In this document: positions 30,667-40,529 of the stretch, one piece after another | How positions within the stretch are numbered: the first letter of the stretch is position 1 | Layout: each line of letters begins with the position of its first letter | Origin: Blastomussa wellsi | Taxonomy: Eukaryota; Cnidaria; Anthozoa; Scleractinia; Plerogyridae | DNA: 64,000 nucleotides | Direction: 5' to 3' | Assembly: GCA_947652115.1 (NCBI GenBank) | Contig: OX393564.1 | Coordinates: forward strand, 9,047,456 to 9,111,455 | Program-made: the position numbers and the translations under genes | Notes under the pieces: generated by a model | The model's database searches: none | The model's input: the letters and a program-made list of their open reading frames with translations, nothing else | Told to the model about the DNA's origin: nothing

Positions 30667-31834
30667 ATGCATCACGAACAGAGCGGGCTGCCTGACAAAT
30701 CCTATGTTGAAGCGCATTTGTTGGACGATATTGTGGATCCAGGTGACAAACCACCAATTCTTGAAAGAGCTAGAGACTTTATCAAAAAGAGTTTCCCAAA
30801 GGTGGAACATTAGGTCCAATAGGTTTTAGCAAAAAGGGTGGCAATGAGACAACAGTTGTATCATTTGGTCCACAAGGTGGTGAGACTGAAATTTTCAGAA
30901 AAGATGGTGGTCTTCTCAAAAACTTCACAGACAAGTTCAAAAAAGCCCTTGGGCCAGAAGCTGAATCTCTGATTGCTCAATATAATGAGAGCATAAGAGA
31001 ACAACGCCAGATATTGAGAGAGACCGAACAACAACAACAAAGAAAGACTGGAAAAATTGCTGCAGAAAAGCAAAAAGTTACCCAAGAGCTTCAAAATCTG
31101 AGAAACAGAATTGATCGAACTCAAGCAAAGGTTGATGCAACGGATGAAGAAAATGAGCCAGAAAGGCGGAGACTGCGGGAACAGCTAAAACATCTTTTGA
31201 AAATGCAATAAAAGAGGTGGCAGCTCTTGAAAAACTAACAAAAGAACAAACAAAAGAACAAAAAAGGAGGTTGATAAAATCAGAGCAGGCATTCTTGAGA
31301 CAGAAAAAGCAAGAAACGCTCTTCAACAAAATCTTAACGACACGAGAGCGCTTGATGAACTGCGTGAGCAAGAAACCGACCTTCAACGTCAAAATGATGA
31401 AGATAGGGCGGTCATTAACGATGAGAACGCCTCACCCTCTGCCCAATAAGCCGCGGAAGAAAGTGTTGCGGAAAGAACCGAGGAGCTTGCGCGTCTGCAA
31501 ACGCAGATTGAGGAAAGAGAAAGAGCGCCTCCACTTCGTGAGAGGGTCAAAGAGATCTTAAAAAAATACGGCGTGACCGCCGCGGCAATCTGTCTTGCTG
31601 CTGGCGTCACGATTAGTGCTGTCATTGGTGCTATTAACTCGTCGCTGAAAGCCACGTTGGGAAATGGATTGAAATTGACCGGCAGAAAAACTCGCTTCAA
31701 TCCTACCCGGGTTAATTGGCTCGAATGTTTCTTTCCTATTCAAAGCTGCCCGGGAGGTTGTCTCTTTTCTGGTAGAGCACGCCTGGCTTCTGATTTTGGC
31801 TGTTGTGGCGTTTCTGGTCGAGCAGCAGCGTTAA
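30667..31834 (+). pseudogene. viral coiled-coil and membrane protein, several frameshifts
   Basis: The ATG at 30667 opens 48 codons ending PKVEH and a TAG. Coding signal continues to the right through frames at about 30830-31211, 31217-31420 and 31440-31834. It is strongly charged and heptad-like (SIREQRQILRETEQQQQ, KQKVTQELQNLRNRIDRT), then has RERVKEILKKYGVTAAA, a hydrophobic stretch, and a last hydrophobic helix near HAWLLILAVVAFLVEQQR before TAA at 31832-31834. At least three shifts or stops break it. I read it as one gene for a long coiled-coil protein with C-terminal membrane segments, possibly a virion core or tail-like protein. The role is unknown. Confidence 0.55.
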
Positions 31835-33476
31835 CGCAATGCCAAGAATGCCAAACCCGCAACTGCAACCGCGCCAACAGCGACAGCTATTTTATTGACG
31901 CAATGTCCAGAACTTCTGGAGGCACCCGTTGGCGTTGGTTCAGATTCCGTTTGCTCCTCTGCAGCTGTTTGGGAGACAGGCGCTGGCTCTTTTTTTGCCA
32001 TTGCTGCTTTGTGTATCGGATTCGAAGGGTGACTGTTTGGCGGGTCTATTTTCGATTTCCCGCCATCTATTAGCCGAAGCGCTGCTTTTTTTTTGCTTTT
32101 GTTTGCCCCGTCGTTGACCCCCAGCTTCATACCCGGTATCGATTGTTTGAGTGCTTTCTGTGTTAATTACTATCCGCGCGGGCATCAGCCAGGCGCCCGG
32201 GCATACAGCAAGGTTGAGCCTCACCTTTGCTTCATCCACCGCCAGCTGGTAACGCTGCACGCTTTTTGCCAGGTAAGGCTGTCTTATCGCGTCTTCCACC
32301 AAGACCAGGAACTCACTTTGCGCCTCCTTTGCGCGCCCCCCATCGCCCAGGATGCTGCTCCGGACATTGACTTGCGCGCCCAAGACACAGTAAACGAACG
32401 CCTCTATCAACTGGTTCATTCGCGACAAACCCGCATGGGTCAAACCTGTCGAGGTTTTGGGCGCGAACCAGTTGAATTGCTCTTCCGCGGCGTCGTTTCT
32501 TATAAAACATACTGAAATTCCCTTTTCTGACGCCCTTGGGTCCTCGTCGTCGAATTTTGCTTTTGCCGATGGATAGGGCACGTCCAGTATAAAAGGGTCA
32601 CTGCAACAAATGTAAACGCTCCCCAGCCCGTGGTTTGGACCTCGCGTGTAGCGGAAATCGGTTGACGGGGGAACGCCGAACTCTGCGCATAATCTTTTGT
32701 AAGAAGATATGTCGTAATGGTTGTTGATTCGACTCCATGTTGGCTCGCCCGGCAGCGCGCTCACGCTTTGGATGCCTCCGAGCTGATACAGGATGCGCCG
32801 AACCGTGAAGTAAACGTGGAAGATGTAGAAAGCCCGCACCTGCGGCTGCAGATTCAGCGTTGTGTTGTCAAATACTTCTCGAGATATTCCGCAACCTGTC
32901 GTCGCATACCACACTGCAAAGTTCAGCTGCTGTTCCCAGAAAGATAGATTTGGCCCCGCCAGCCATTTTTTTGCGGGCTTTGATGTTTCGAACTTCTGTT
33001 GTTCCTTTTGGAATACCTCTCTGAACTTTGTTGTAAAATACTGGTCAGGGGCGACATAAATGTTGATTGCTTTGTTGAATATTTTTCTTCAAATTCGGTG
33101 CAGCGTCTTCCAATGGAACTGCTGGAACCGGCAGCGACCTTTTTGCACTGGGCGATAACTGGTAAGGGAAGCCGCCAACGTCATCCAAACCCAGCGCGCT
33201 TTTCATGCCTGCACTCCAATATTTGCGGTCTGAACCGAAGACGCTTTGCAGACTGCCGGGACCCTCTTTGTAAAATATTTCAGCTGTTGCTGTGTGGTCC
33301 GACGCAAAAAATGTCTGTGCTGCAAATTTGCTTTTGTCGGCCCTCGGAAAGTGTGCAGAAAAAACCGCCAACGCCTTGGCCCTTGCCTTCGCGTTGCCGG
33401 CAGACTGCGCTCTTTTCTCGAGATAGTCAAACGCAACAGAATCTGCTTGTGTTTGTGCAGTTTTCCAGATGCTCAT
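31831..33476 (-). pseudogene. viral long protein of unknown function with C-terminal membrane segment, frameshifted
   Basis: I chose the ATG at 33476 (MSIWKTAQTQADSVAFDYLE) because upstream codons overlap the divergent gene. The frame shifts near 33060 into the frame containing GPNLSFWEQQLNFAVWYATT (about 32960-32900) and runs as good coding sequence to about 32150. A second shift near 32130 leads to the frame that ends at 31831, which holds a basic Pro-rich segment and one hydrophobic helix (NKIAVAVGAVAVAGLAFLAL). About 548 codons in all. I cannot assign a function. It is one of the two longest viral genes here and is likely structural. Its stop overlaps the stop of the convergent gene. Confidence 0.55.
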
Positions 33477-33531
33477 CTTTATATATTCCCCGTTATTTTT
33501 CAATTGAAAACTTTTCGCGCAACAAAATAAA

Positions 33532-34260
33532 ATGGTTGTGCTTACTATTTCTACGTCTTCTAATCCATGCACCGTCAATTTTGACAAACCGATTCCAGAG
33601 GCCTCTTTCATAAGGCTGTTGTCTTGTTCGATTTATAATTCGTGGCAGAATTTGAAAAACGATGGGCTAATTGCAATGTCTTATCCAGATGGTAAACGTG
33701 CTGTTCCCATTACTTTCCCCAGATGGTATTACACTCTTGAAAGTATGGCTCAAAATATAGAACATGCTTTCGCTAAATTTGATGTAAAACTTCCCACTCA
33801 AATTCATGCACCAGCTGGTGCAATGGTAATTGACAACTTTGGGAATAAAAAAATAACTCTCGACGACGACTTAGCCGATTTTCTTGGTATATCCCGCGTT
33901 TTGTTTATTAGAACTTTCGTCAAACGGCTTCGAACACCGAGTGCTTACTTTGTCCATTGCGACTTGGTTGACCGCAATCAAAATTTGGTCAATGGCAAAG
34001 CTTCAACCCTTCTTGCAAAGTTTGACATCCGAGGGGAAGCTTTCGCAAAAGTCCACTATCAAAAGAACGAACAGCCGCCCTTTCGTGACGCTTCAACAGA
34101 CAAATATGTTAACAGCGTAACGCTTTCTGTCCAAGATGAGGACGGAGGGCTTTTTGATTTTAGCGATCAACCTCTGGAATTCGAATTGAAAAGGGGTTGC
34201 CAAGTGCTCCGCCTATTTATCCAGAGCTTCCCCTGGAAAGAACCGAAAATTTCCGGCTAA
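33532..34260 (+). CDS. viral minor capsid (penton-like) protein candidate
   Basis: An uninterrupted frame of 242 residues from an ATG 55 bases away from the divergent gene. It is beta-rich (VVLTISTSSNPCTVNFDKPI, AGAMVIDNFGNKKITLDDDL) and has NSVTLSVQDEDGGLFDFSDQ then LEFELKR near the end, the type of sequence seen in single-jelly-roll minor capsid proteins of polinton-like elements (family recognition, not searched). The last residues after LEFELKR look out of frame relative to the next gene, which starts in the overlap at about 34197. It would form vertex capsomers with the major capsid protein. Confidence 0.55.
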   Translation: MVVLTISTSSNPCTVNFDKPIPEASFIRLLSCSIYNSWQNLKNDGLIAMSYPDGKRAVPITFPRWYYTLESMAQNIEHAFAKFDVKLPTQIHAPAGAMVIDNFGNKKITLDDDLADFLGISRVLFIRTFVKRLRTPSAYFVHCDLVDRNQNLVNGKASTLLAKFDIRGEAFAKVHYQKNEQPPFRDASTDKYVNSVTLSVQDEDGGLFDFSDQPLEFELKRGCQVLRLFIQSFPWKEPKISG

Positions 34261-34592
34261 CTGAGATCAGCAAAATTGAAAAAGAAATAGCCGATGAGGC
34301 TGAACATTACAGGCTTGCATTGAAAAAATACAAGAAAGCTCGAAAAGTAATTCACTATTCCGTGGTCTCTCTTGGCTTTGCAAGTGCCGCCCTGTCTTCC
34401 GGGGCCGTTTTTTTTTTTTTTTATTGGTTTATTTAAACACACTTACAAGTTTAAAAGAAGGAAAAAATAAATAAATAAATAAATACATCGAATCAGTTGA
34501 TAGAAGAAATGTAAATATAAATGATATAAATAATATATAAATATGAAAGATTACTTGAAAGATTACTTGAGCTATAATTAACATAAGCATAT

Positions 34593-37500
34593 TTACATGA
34601 ATTTCTCGATACAGTATTTAACATTGAACCTTTTTACAAATTCATTTAGGTCAGGGTTCGTTTGATTAAGTTTCTGGTGGTATAGATAGTATTTAGCAAA
34701 AAGCATAGAGTAATTTAATTTCTTGTAAAGAAGCTGGCCATTGTCTGCCGATTTTCCAAATAGTAGTTCTTCGACACTTAGCGAAAAGGAGGTGACGTTG
34801 ACATGATTGAAGTATTGCAGCACTTCATTGAAAAATTGTTTAGAGATGGGGCACTCGATGAAAGTATGGCTCATCGAATCAGGCTGACCGCAAAAAGTAC
34901 AATTTGGGTTATCTGTTATACCATAAAGGTGAAGTTCTTTCTTGGAAACAAGTATCCTATGCACAAGATTAAAATAAAATTCTCTAAGTTTGTTCTCTTT
35001 GCATATATATTTGAGCTGTTTAAAGTAGTCTTTCCAGTGAATGTCGTTTGATGAAAGTTCTCGCTCCCATTTACTGGTACCAGTTATCTTTGAAGTACTT
35101 TTTTTCATGAAGAGCCAGTAGTAATCTTTATTTTTCATTTTCATTAGATCGATCGATATTGAAGAGGACAATTGAAAGTTAGAGCCATGGTTTAAAAAGT
35201 GGTTCTTATCTAACTGGGTATTTCTGGCCTTTTCTAATAAAGGTTTCGGAATTGCATTTATGACTTGATAGTAATTTAAGAAGTTGCAGTTTATGTTGTA
35301 GTTTTTTTTAAATTCTTTGAAAGGCAGAAACTTTCCATTCTCATTGAGGATGTCTTGAATAGTCAGTATTGCGTTTTCGAACCAGGATTTCAAGAATATG
35401 GTTTTGTTTTCAATACAGATCTCTTTGTTGTTAAACAGGATCAATTCTTGACCATTACAGTAACCATACAGGTTTTTGAGTTCTAAAAAATAGAGCAATA
35501 ATTGTTTATAAAAAGCGGGTATATCAACCCGATTTATAAATTTTTTATCATAATTGCACCGAAGCAGAAAGTTTAAGCCGCCATATTTTCTTAGGAAGTA
35601 ATCAGGGATTGCTTTCCAATTTTCTTTTCTCGACAACATATCAGTTGTAAGAAATCTTGAAATCCAGGCAAGTTTGAGTGATTTAGACATAACTTCCATA
35701 TTTGGTACCCTCAGTCCTCCATCAATGAAGTCTTGGTACATAACTTGCCTTTTAATTTTGTCAGGTTTTTTACACCAGATAAAATCGAACAAAGAGGACG
35801 TAACTGAGGAAATAGTTTCTGGAGGAGTTTCGAGCATTGATGAAGAATAAACTAGGTGAGGAATACCGAGGCTTTTGATTATCAGGACTCTTCCAAATAA
35901 GCTTAGGTATCTTGATCTCCAAATGTCCAAACTGGTGTTTAAGTTCCGGACTTTAAGCGTGAAATTTCGTTCTTTATTACCATTTTCATCATAAGAGACA
36001 AAGATTCCAAGGGTTCTAACGGGCTTTTTTGTCCATTTTAGGTTAAAGGGTTCGTCTACTCGATCACGCCATGAGCCTAGCCAAATTGCTTTCGTTTTTG
36101 AAGTATTTAATTTCAGACCTGAAGATTTTCCGAATTCATCGACTATTTCAATCAAATTTTTAACAGTCGAAAGGCTATCACAGAGAGCTGATGTATCATC
36201 GGCGAATTGGCTTATTTTAAACTCATTTCCGAAGATTTTTATACCTTTGACAGATTGCTCTTGTCGAATCTTAGTAGCTAAAACCTCCGCCGCTAAAATA
36301 AAAAGATAAGGAGATAAGGGACAGCCTTGTCGTACACCCCTCGACAACTTAAAGTTATTTGTACAAAAACCGTTGTTCATTACGCTGCTCTCGGAGTTAT
36401 TATAAAAAGTAGAAATCCATCTTTTTACGCCGTCTCCAAAGTTGAACAAGTTAAGGGTTTTCTGAATAAAAGACCACTCCAGAGTGTCGAAAGCTTTTTG
36501 AAAGTCTAAGAGTAGTAGTATCCCCGGAATTTTTTGTAGTTCCGTTTGCCGGAGAATATCATTAATTAACCTTATGTTTTGCCCTATGTATCTACCTTTC
36601 ATGAAACCTGTCTGATCAGGATGAATAAGGTATGGTAGAACACGCTCGATCCTTTTAGCGATAACTTTTGATGCGATCTTATAATCAACGTTTAATAGCG
36701 TTATTGGACGCCAATTCGACAGAAGTAACTCATCAGAGTCTTCTTTTGGCAGGAGAGTGATGACTCCTCTTCGCTGTGACACCGACATTTCACCAAATTC
36801 AAAAGCCACATTCAAACTGTCAGTCAGGTCTTGACCTAGAAAACTAAAAAACTGCTTATAGAATTCAGCTGTGAAACCATCCTCCCCTGGTGATTTACCA
36901 TTTTGGAAGGTTTTTAAGATGTTTTTACACTCTTCCTTGGTTATTTGCCCCTCAAGACTCATCTTATCCTCATTTGATAGTTTCGCGAAATTTAAATTGT
37001 GGACAAAGCCATCAAAAGCATCACTATTAGTTTCAATATTTGAGGTATATAAGTTTTTGTAAAAGGTTTCAATGTCACTCATTATTTCGTGATCGTTTAC
37101 AATTATTTTCCCATCAGGCTGCTTGAGCTCTGTGATAACCTTTTTATTGTAATTTTTCTTCTCCATATTGAAGAAATACTTGTTCGGTTTCTCCCCAAAC
37201 TCCACCCATTTCACTTTGGATCGTAGTATTGCGCCTCGTGCCTTGGTTTCATACAGGCGATTCAATTCGTTTTTCAGTCTGTCGAACTCTTTCAACTTTC
37301 CTTCGATGTGATGATTATCGACGCAATTATTAATAAAATTATCGACTTCGTCAAGTCGTTTTTGAAGGTCCAATTCTTGCTTATAAAATTTTTTTGCTTT
37401 GTATTTAGCAAAAGAAATTGTGACACTCCTTAAATCCATTTTAATCATCTCCCATTTTAGCCTTTTGTCCGCAATATCAGCATATTTCTCACGGATAATT

Positions 37501-38318
37501 GGATATTTGTCAGAAATAAGGTTTAGATATTCCGCGTCCTTTAAAAGTGAGTTGTTGAACTTCCATAGTCCCGGACCCCTTGTTGACTTAAAAGGTTTCA
37601 AACAAAGTTTAATCGCTTTATGATCTGGAGTGATTGTATTCTTTGTGCCGACATTTTGGACGAGATTAGCGAGATTTTTTGCTATCAGAAAATAATCAAT
37701 TCTCGATTTAACTTTCAAAAATTTGGATTCATACGAATAGCTTTTGGTATTAGGTTTCAGTATTCGAAATATATCGATCAAGTCCAAACTGTACATCATT
37801 GAGACAACGCTGTCCCGATAAGCCGTTTTTTTCCACAGAGTGCCGCCTCTTTTGTCAATACTCTCTAAGGTGACATTCCAGTCTCCACCTACAATGAGCT
37901 GCGTGATATTTAAATTTGAGGTCAAGAACTCATTCAAAATCTGCAGAAATTTCCCTTGGAGTTGAGGGCTAGTCGGAGCGTACACATTGCAGATAGAAAA
38001 GCTTACTTCATTGCAAACTACATCAATTGCAATAATTCGACCGTTCATATCTTTATAAGTATTTTCTACCGTCGTGGCAGCCAAAGGGTTCACGAGAATA
38101 CAAACTCCTTTACTGTGATTTGTCCCATGAGAAAAGAAAACGTCACCTCCCCATTCATTTCTCCATATAGCTTCATCATTTGGTTCAGAGAACGTTTCTT
38201 GCAGCAGATAAAAGTTACAGTTTTGGTCTTTCAAATAACTAAAAATTGATTTTCTTTTAATACGATTTTTTAAGCCTCTGACATTTAGCGTCAAGGAGCT
38301 ACACCTTTGGATTGCCAT
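34593..38318 (-). CDS. LINE ORF2: endonuclease and reverse transcriptase
   Basis: An uninterrupted 1241-residue frame. The N-terminal APE-type endonuclease shows LTLNVRGLKN, LLQETFSE, ICNVYAPTSP, GGDWNVTLE, SRIDYFLI and a final DHKAI. The RT domain follows with GKSPGEDGFTAEFYKQFF, NWRPITLLNVDYKIASK, LLDFQKAFDTLEW, GVRQGCPLSPYLFILAAE and the catalytic FADDTSAL, then a helical C-terminal region with CTFCGQPDSMSHTFIECP, a zinc-knuckle-like motif. That is the L1/Tx1 layout. The protein nicks target DNA and copies the element RNA. The absence of stops suggests recent insertion. Confidence 0.95.
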   Translation of the reverse strand: MAIQRCSSLTLNVRGLKNRIKRKSIFSYLKDQNCNFYLLQETFSEPNDEAIWRNEWGGDVFFSHGTNHSKGVCILVNPLAATTVENTYKDMNGRIIAIDVVCNEVSFSICNVYAPTSPQLQGKFLQILNEFLTSNLNITQLIVGGDWNVTLESIDKRGGTLWKKTAYRDSVVSMMYSLDLIDIFRILKPNTKSYSYESKFLKVKSRIDYFLIAKNLANLVQNVGTKNTITPDHKAIKLCLKPFKSTRGPGLWKFNNSLLKDAEYLNLISDKYPIIREKYADIADKRLKWEMIKMDLRSVTISFAKYKAKKFYKQELDLQKRLDEVDNFINNCVDNHHIEGKLKEFDRLKNELNRLYETKARGAILRSKVKWVEFGEKPNKYFFNMEKKNYNKKVITELKQPDGKIIVNDHEIMSDIETFYKNLYTSNIETNSDAFDGFVHNLNFAKLSNEDKMSLEGQITKEECKNILKTFQNGKSPGEDGFTAEFYKQFFSFLGQDLTDSLNVAFEFGEMSVSQRRGVITLLPKEDSDELLLSNWRPITLLNVDYKIASKVIAKRIERVLPYLIHPDQTGFMKGRYIGQNIRLINDILRQTELQKIPGILLLLDFQKAFDTLEWSFIQKTLNLFNFGDGVKRWISTFYNNSESSVMNNGFCTNNFKLSRGVRQGCPLSPYLFILAAEVLATKIRQEQSVKGIKIFGNEFKISQFADDTSALCDSLSTVKNLIEIVDEFGKSSGLKLNTSKTKAIWLGSWRDRVDEPFNLKWTKKPVRTLGIFVSYDENGNKERNFTLKVRNLNTSLDIWRSRYLSLFGRVLIIKSLGIPHLVYSSSMLETPPETISSVTSSLFDFIWCKKPDKIKRQVMYQDFIDGGLRVPNMEVMSKSLKLAWISRFLTTDMLSRKENWKAIPDYFLRKYGGLNFLLRCNYDKKFINRVDIPAFYKQLLLYFLELKNLYGYCNGQELILFNNKEICIENKTIFLKSWFENAILTIQDILNENGKFLPFKEFKKNYNINCNFLNYYQVINAIPKPLLEKARNTQLDKNHFLNHGSNFQLSSSISIDLMKMKNKDYYWLFMKKSTSKITGTSKWERELSSNDIHWKDYFKQLKYICKENKLREFYFNLVHRILVSKKELHLYGITDNPNCTFCGQPDSMSHTFIECPISKQFFNEVLQYFNHVNVTSFSLSVEELLFGKSADNGQLLYKKLNYSMLFAKYYLYHQKLNQTNPDLNEFVKRFNVKYCIEKFM

Positions 38319-38857
38319 ATTAGCTCAGGTAACAAAAGCATGTATTGCCATAATTTTGGTTCCGATGTAACCTAATTAACACATATACACATGCATACAT
38401 ATATAGAAAAAGAGAAAACAAAAAGATAAAAGGACAAACAGACACGTTACAAAACAAACAATAAGCGACAAGACAAAAAGCTAATATTGAAAGGGTCGTC
38501 AAATTTGAACCGATGTCGACCCCTGGGACTTGAGACTTACAATTAAATGCGAGAATAAGACAATGGCGGGTTTGCCTTTTCATAATTTAGTGATACTTGT
38601 CCATTTTAAGAGATGCAAAAATAGAGTCGTCTAACCTATATTATTTTTCGCTGCCGCTAGCTAAATTAAGATATATAACTGAATTTGAACTGTTTTGAAA
38701 GCTCCCTGTTTAAAGAGAAACACAGCGATCCTGTAGATGGACATCCACAAAGTTTTAAATAAAACTAAAAGCAGCGATAGCATAGGAAAGTTTCGCCGAA
38801 GGAAAAAATCGGCGAATGATGAGAAGAACGAAACATTGTCATAGCATAAAGTATCGC

Positions 38858-39216
38858 TTATGAGTCGCCAGCATCGTTGTTGACAGACACTTTCTTTGGT
38901 ACAAGGTAGTCTGGTAAATTTTGCACTGTGTACCTACTGCTATTAATTGTAAGAGTTTTACCTTTTATAAAAGCTTGATCGATGTTGAGTTCCTTCGCTT
39001 TCTTGTAGGCCGCCCGTAGTTTTGCCCTCTCTCTGGCCGACTCTTGTGAGAGATCTTTATCAATCATTACTTTCGAAAAACGGGGGCTTTTAAGCAGTTC
39101 TTTCCTGTTTAACCATGCTGCATCGGCGTCCATGCGCGATACAAAACGTGCTAGAATTGCTCTTGGACGTTCATTATCTGCTGATGCGGCCTCTCCACTG
39201 GTGGTTGGATTTCCAG
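38858..39216 (-). CDS. LINE ORF1 C-terminal fragment
   Basis: Frame 39133-38858, extended upstream in the same frame to near 39200 (ERPRAILARFVSRMDADAAW), ends KKVSVNNDAGDS. The RPRAILARF and RERAKLRAAYKKAKEL segments match the RNA-binding C-terminal domain of L1-type ORF1 proteins. The 5' truncation of the element at 39216 removed the rest. Confidence 0.75.
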
Positions 39217-39659
39217 TTCCGGGGCCGTTGCGTCTTCACTTACTGGCGTCGGAATTGTGGTCGGAGCGCCTGTTGCTGGAATAGCCGACCTTTTAGGGTT
39301 TGCTTCCACAGGCCTGCCTGTTGTTAACAAGAAGCTGGAAAGGAAAGTTAAAAGCACACGAAAATTCATGCTCTGGCTCTTGCAAAGCATGACTCTATAA
39401 AAAGCTGTCTCTCAAGCTCTTGATGATAACACTGTTTCCGACTCTGAATTTAAACAAATAACTCGTCAAATGCAGAAATATCGTGAACTCAAAGAGAGAC
39501 TGCGGGAAAACTTCGCGGAAAAACAGACTGATTCGCCGGATCTTGAAAAGATAAAAAAAACAGGTTCGCAAAGAGTTTCGAAAAAAAAACTGGCGGCGTC
39601 CAGCACAAATTTGAGCTAAACTTTGAGATAAAAAACACAAAAATCTAGATAACGCGCTG

Positions 39660-39707
39660 TCACGCGTGACGTTGTGTATCACGCGTGAGGCTGTGTGTCA
39701 CGTGTGA
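39660..39707. promoter_or_regulatory. three 10-bp palindromes at exact 19-bp spacing
   Basis: TCACGCGTGA at 39660-39669, TCACGCGTGA at 39679-39688 and TCACGTGTGA at 39698-39707, followed by GCGTGACTGGTCACACACA. The three begin exactly 19 bases apart. They lie just after the last viral gene. A second set is at 42983-43030 through the tandem duplication. Possibly protein-binding sites at the viral terminus or a degraded terminal repeat. Confidence 0.6.
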
Positions 39708-39866
39708 CATTGCGTGACTGGTCACACACAGGGGCAAAACCCTTGTAGGGGGGTGCTCGGTGGCTTTTTGTTGCCTGGCCCTGTCACATTATGCACCGCC
39801 ATACGCCAAGGGACTGGATCTAGTTTGGATTACTGGTTAGTTCCCGCCATCTTGTAAATGTACATG

Positions 39867-40175
39867 TTTACACTGTGGATTGGCGAAGAAGGTCGAAAGA
39901 TTTTCAACTCTTTTGAGCTTAGCGACGAAGGAAAACAGAAACTTGACGTGATTTTCGACAAGTTCGCAACATGGGGAACCTAAGTCGAACTTTCGCATTG
40001 CTCGATACCAGTTACAAGGTTTCAGACAGTCTGACGAGATTCGTTTATGGCCAGATGTAAAATACAAGCACAAAAGTGCCGGTTCAGCGAAGGCGAAATA
40101 GAGGATCGTCTAATTGAGCAACTGATTATTGGTACTAGAGAACCTAGAGTCTGGGCCAGAAATTTACGTTCGATA
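39867..40175 (+). pseudogene. Gypsy-type gag fragment (also at 43190-43498)
   Basis: The frame at 39867-39983 reads WIGEEGRKIFNSFELSDEGK and then QKLDVIFDKFATW, and the frame at 40047 reads CRFSEGEIEDRLIEQLIIGT. Together they resemble the gag region of metazoan Gypsy retrotransposons, with a stop and a shift between. It lies in the stretch between the viral end and the DNA transposon. Confidence 0.6.
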
Positions 40176-40529
40176 CAGCTGTTCGGGGATAACACTAGGC
40201 TCGATTACCAGCCGCTGTTCGGGAACCTGAGCCCGCGCTCCTCCCCGAACTCACGGCTGGACGCGTGAGAATGCCATTGTTGATTTCTGCCAATCAGGAG
40301 ATCGCCTGCTCAAATCGAGCAGGCTGCGAAGGCCGCATAAATTATTACTTCAAAGCAGATTTTGAGAATGAAGGATGCGAAGGAGTGATTTGGTCTGGCG
40401 TGCGATCGTATTTTGAAGCGCTTTAAAGTAGAGAAAATGAAAGATCCACAGAGAGTGGCGTTAGAGAAGTTGTCATTCAACTAGCCTGCGTGCAGCCGTC
40501 TATTATTCCCAGCCTATAATTTTCCAGTC

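Larger units (their letters stand above)
34397..39229 (-). mobile_element. L1/Tx1-type LINE, 5'-truncated, inside the viral gene
   Basis: The target duplication TTCCGGGGCCGTT is at 34397-34409 and 39217-39229. The element (34410-39216) lies on the - strand: its 3' end has a poly-T run on the + strand (poly-A of the element) and an AATAAATAAATAAATA tract. ORF2 is complete, but only the C-terminal part of ORF1 is present, so the 5' end is truncated. The 5' portion was later copied in tandem. Confidence 0.92.
34197..39619 (+). pseudogene. viral membrane/helical protein gene split by a LINE
   Basis: The left part (34197-34409) reads PSAPPIYPELPLERTENFRL and a helical, charged stretch, then a hydrophobic start (YSVVSLGFASAALSSGAV). 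The right part begins at 39230 in the same sense with SLTGVGIVVGAPVAGIADLL, has an in-frame TAA, and ends NTVSDSEFKQITRQMQKY and then TAA at 39617-39619. The two parts join across the 13-bp target duplication of the LINE, which shows they were one gene. No ATG is clear at the start, and TTG at 34197 is the only in-frame candidate seen. Function unknown. Confidence 0.7.
23985..39740. mobile_element. endogenous polinton-like/Maverick-like virus element, degenerate
   Basis: Within this span lie a broken B-family polymerase N-terminal region, a packaging ATPase, a double-jelly-roll capsid candidate, a minor capsid candidate and several small membrane or coiled-coil genes in divergent and convergent blocks. 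That is the layout of polintons, adintoviruses and polinton-like viruses. Most genes have stops or frameshifts. The polymerase catalytic part is missing, and no integrase or protease was recognised. Two later insertions interrupt it: a host segment (25199-27103) and a LINE (34410-39216). Without them the element measures about 9 kb. Termini are not defined, and no terminal inverted repeat was found. Confidence 0.82.

Noticed and set aside
27543..33530. Many ORFs on the strand opposite to the viral genes
   Set aside because: They overlap the ATPase, capsid and long unknown genes antisense and lack any domain. They are shadows of real frames.
24133..39619. Bacterial or viral contamination of the assembly
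   Set aside because: The element contains a LINE with a target duplication and a host exon copy, and continues into host-type repeats on both sides, so it is integrated in the animal genome.
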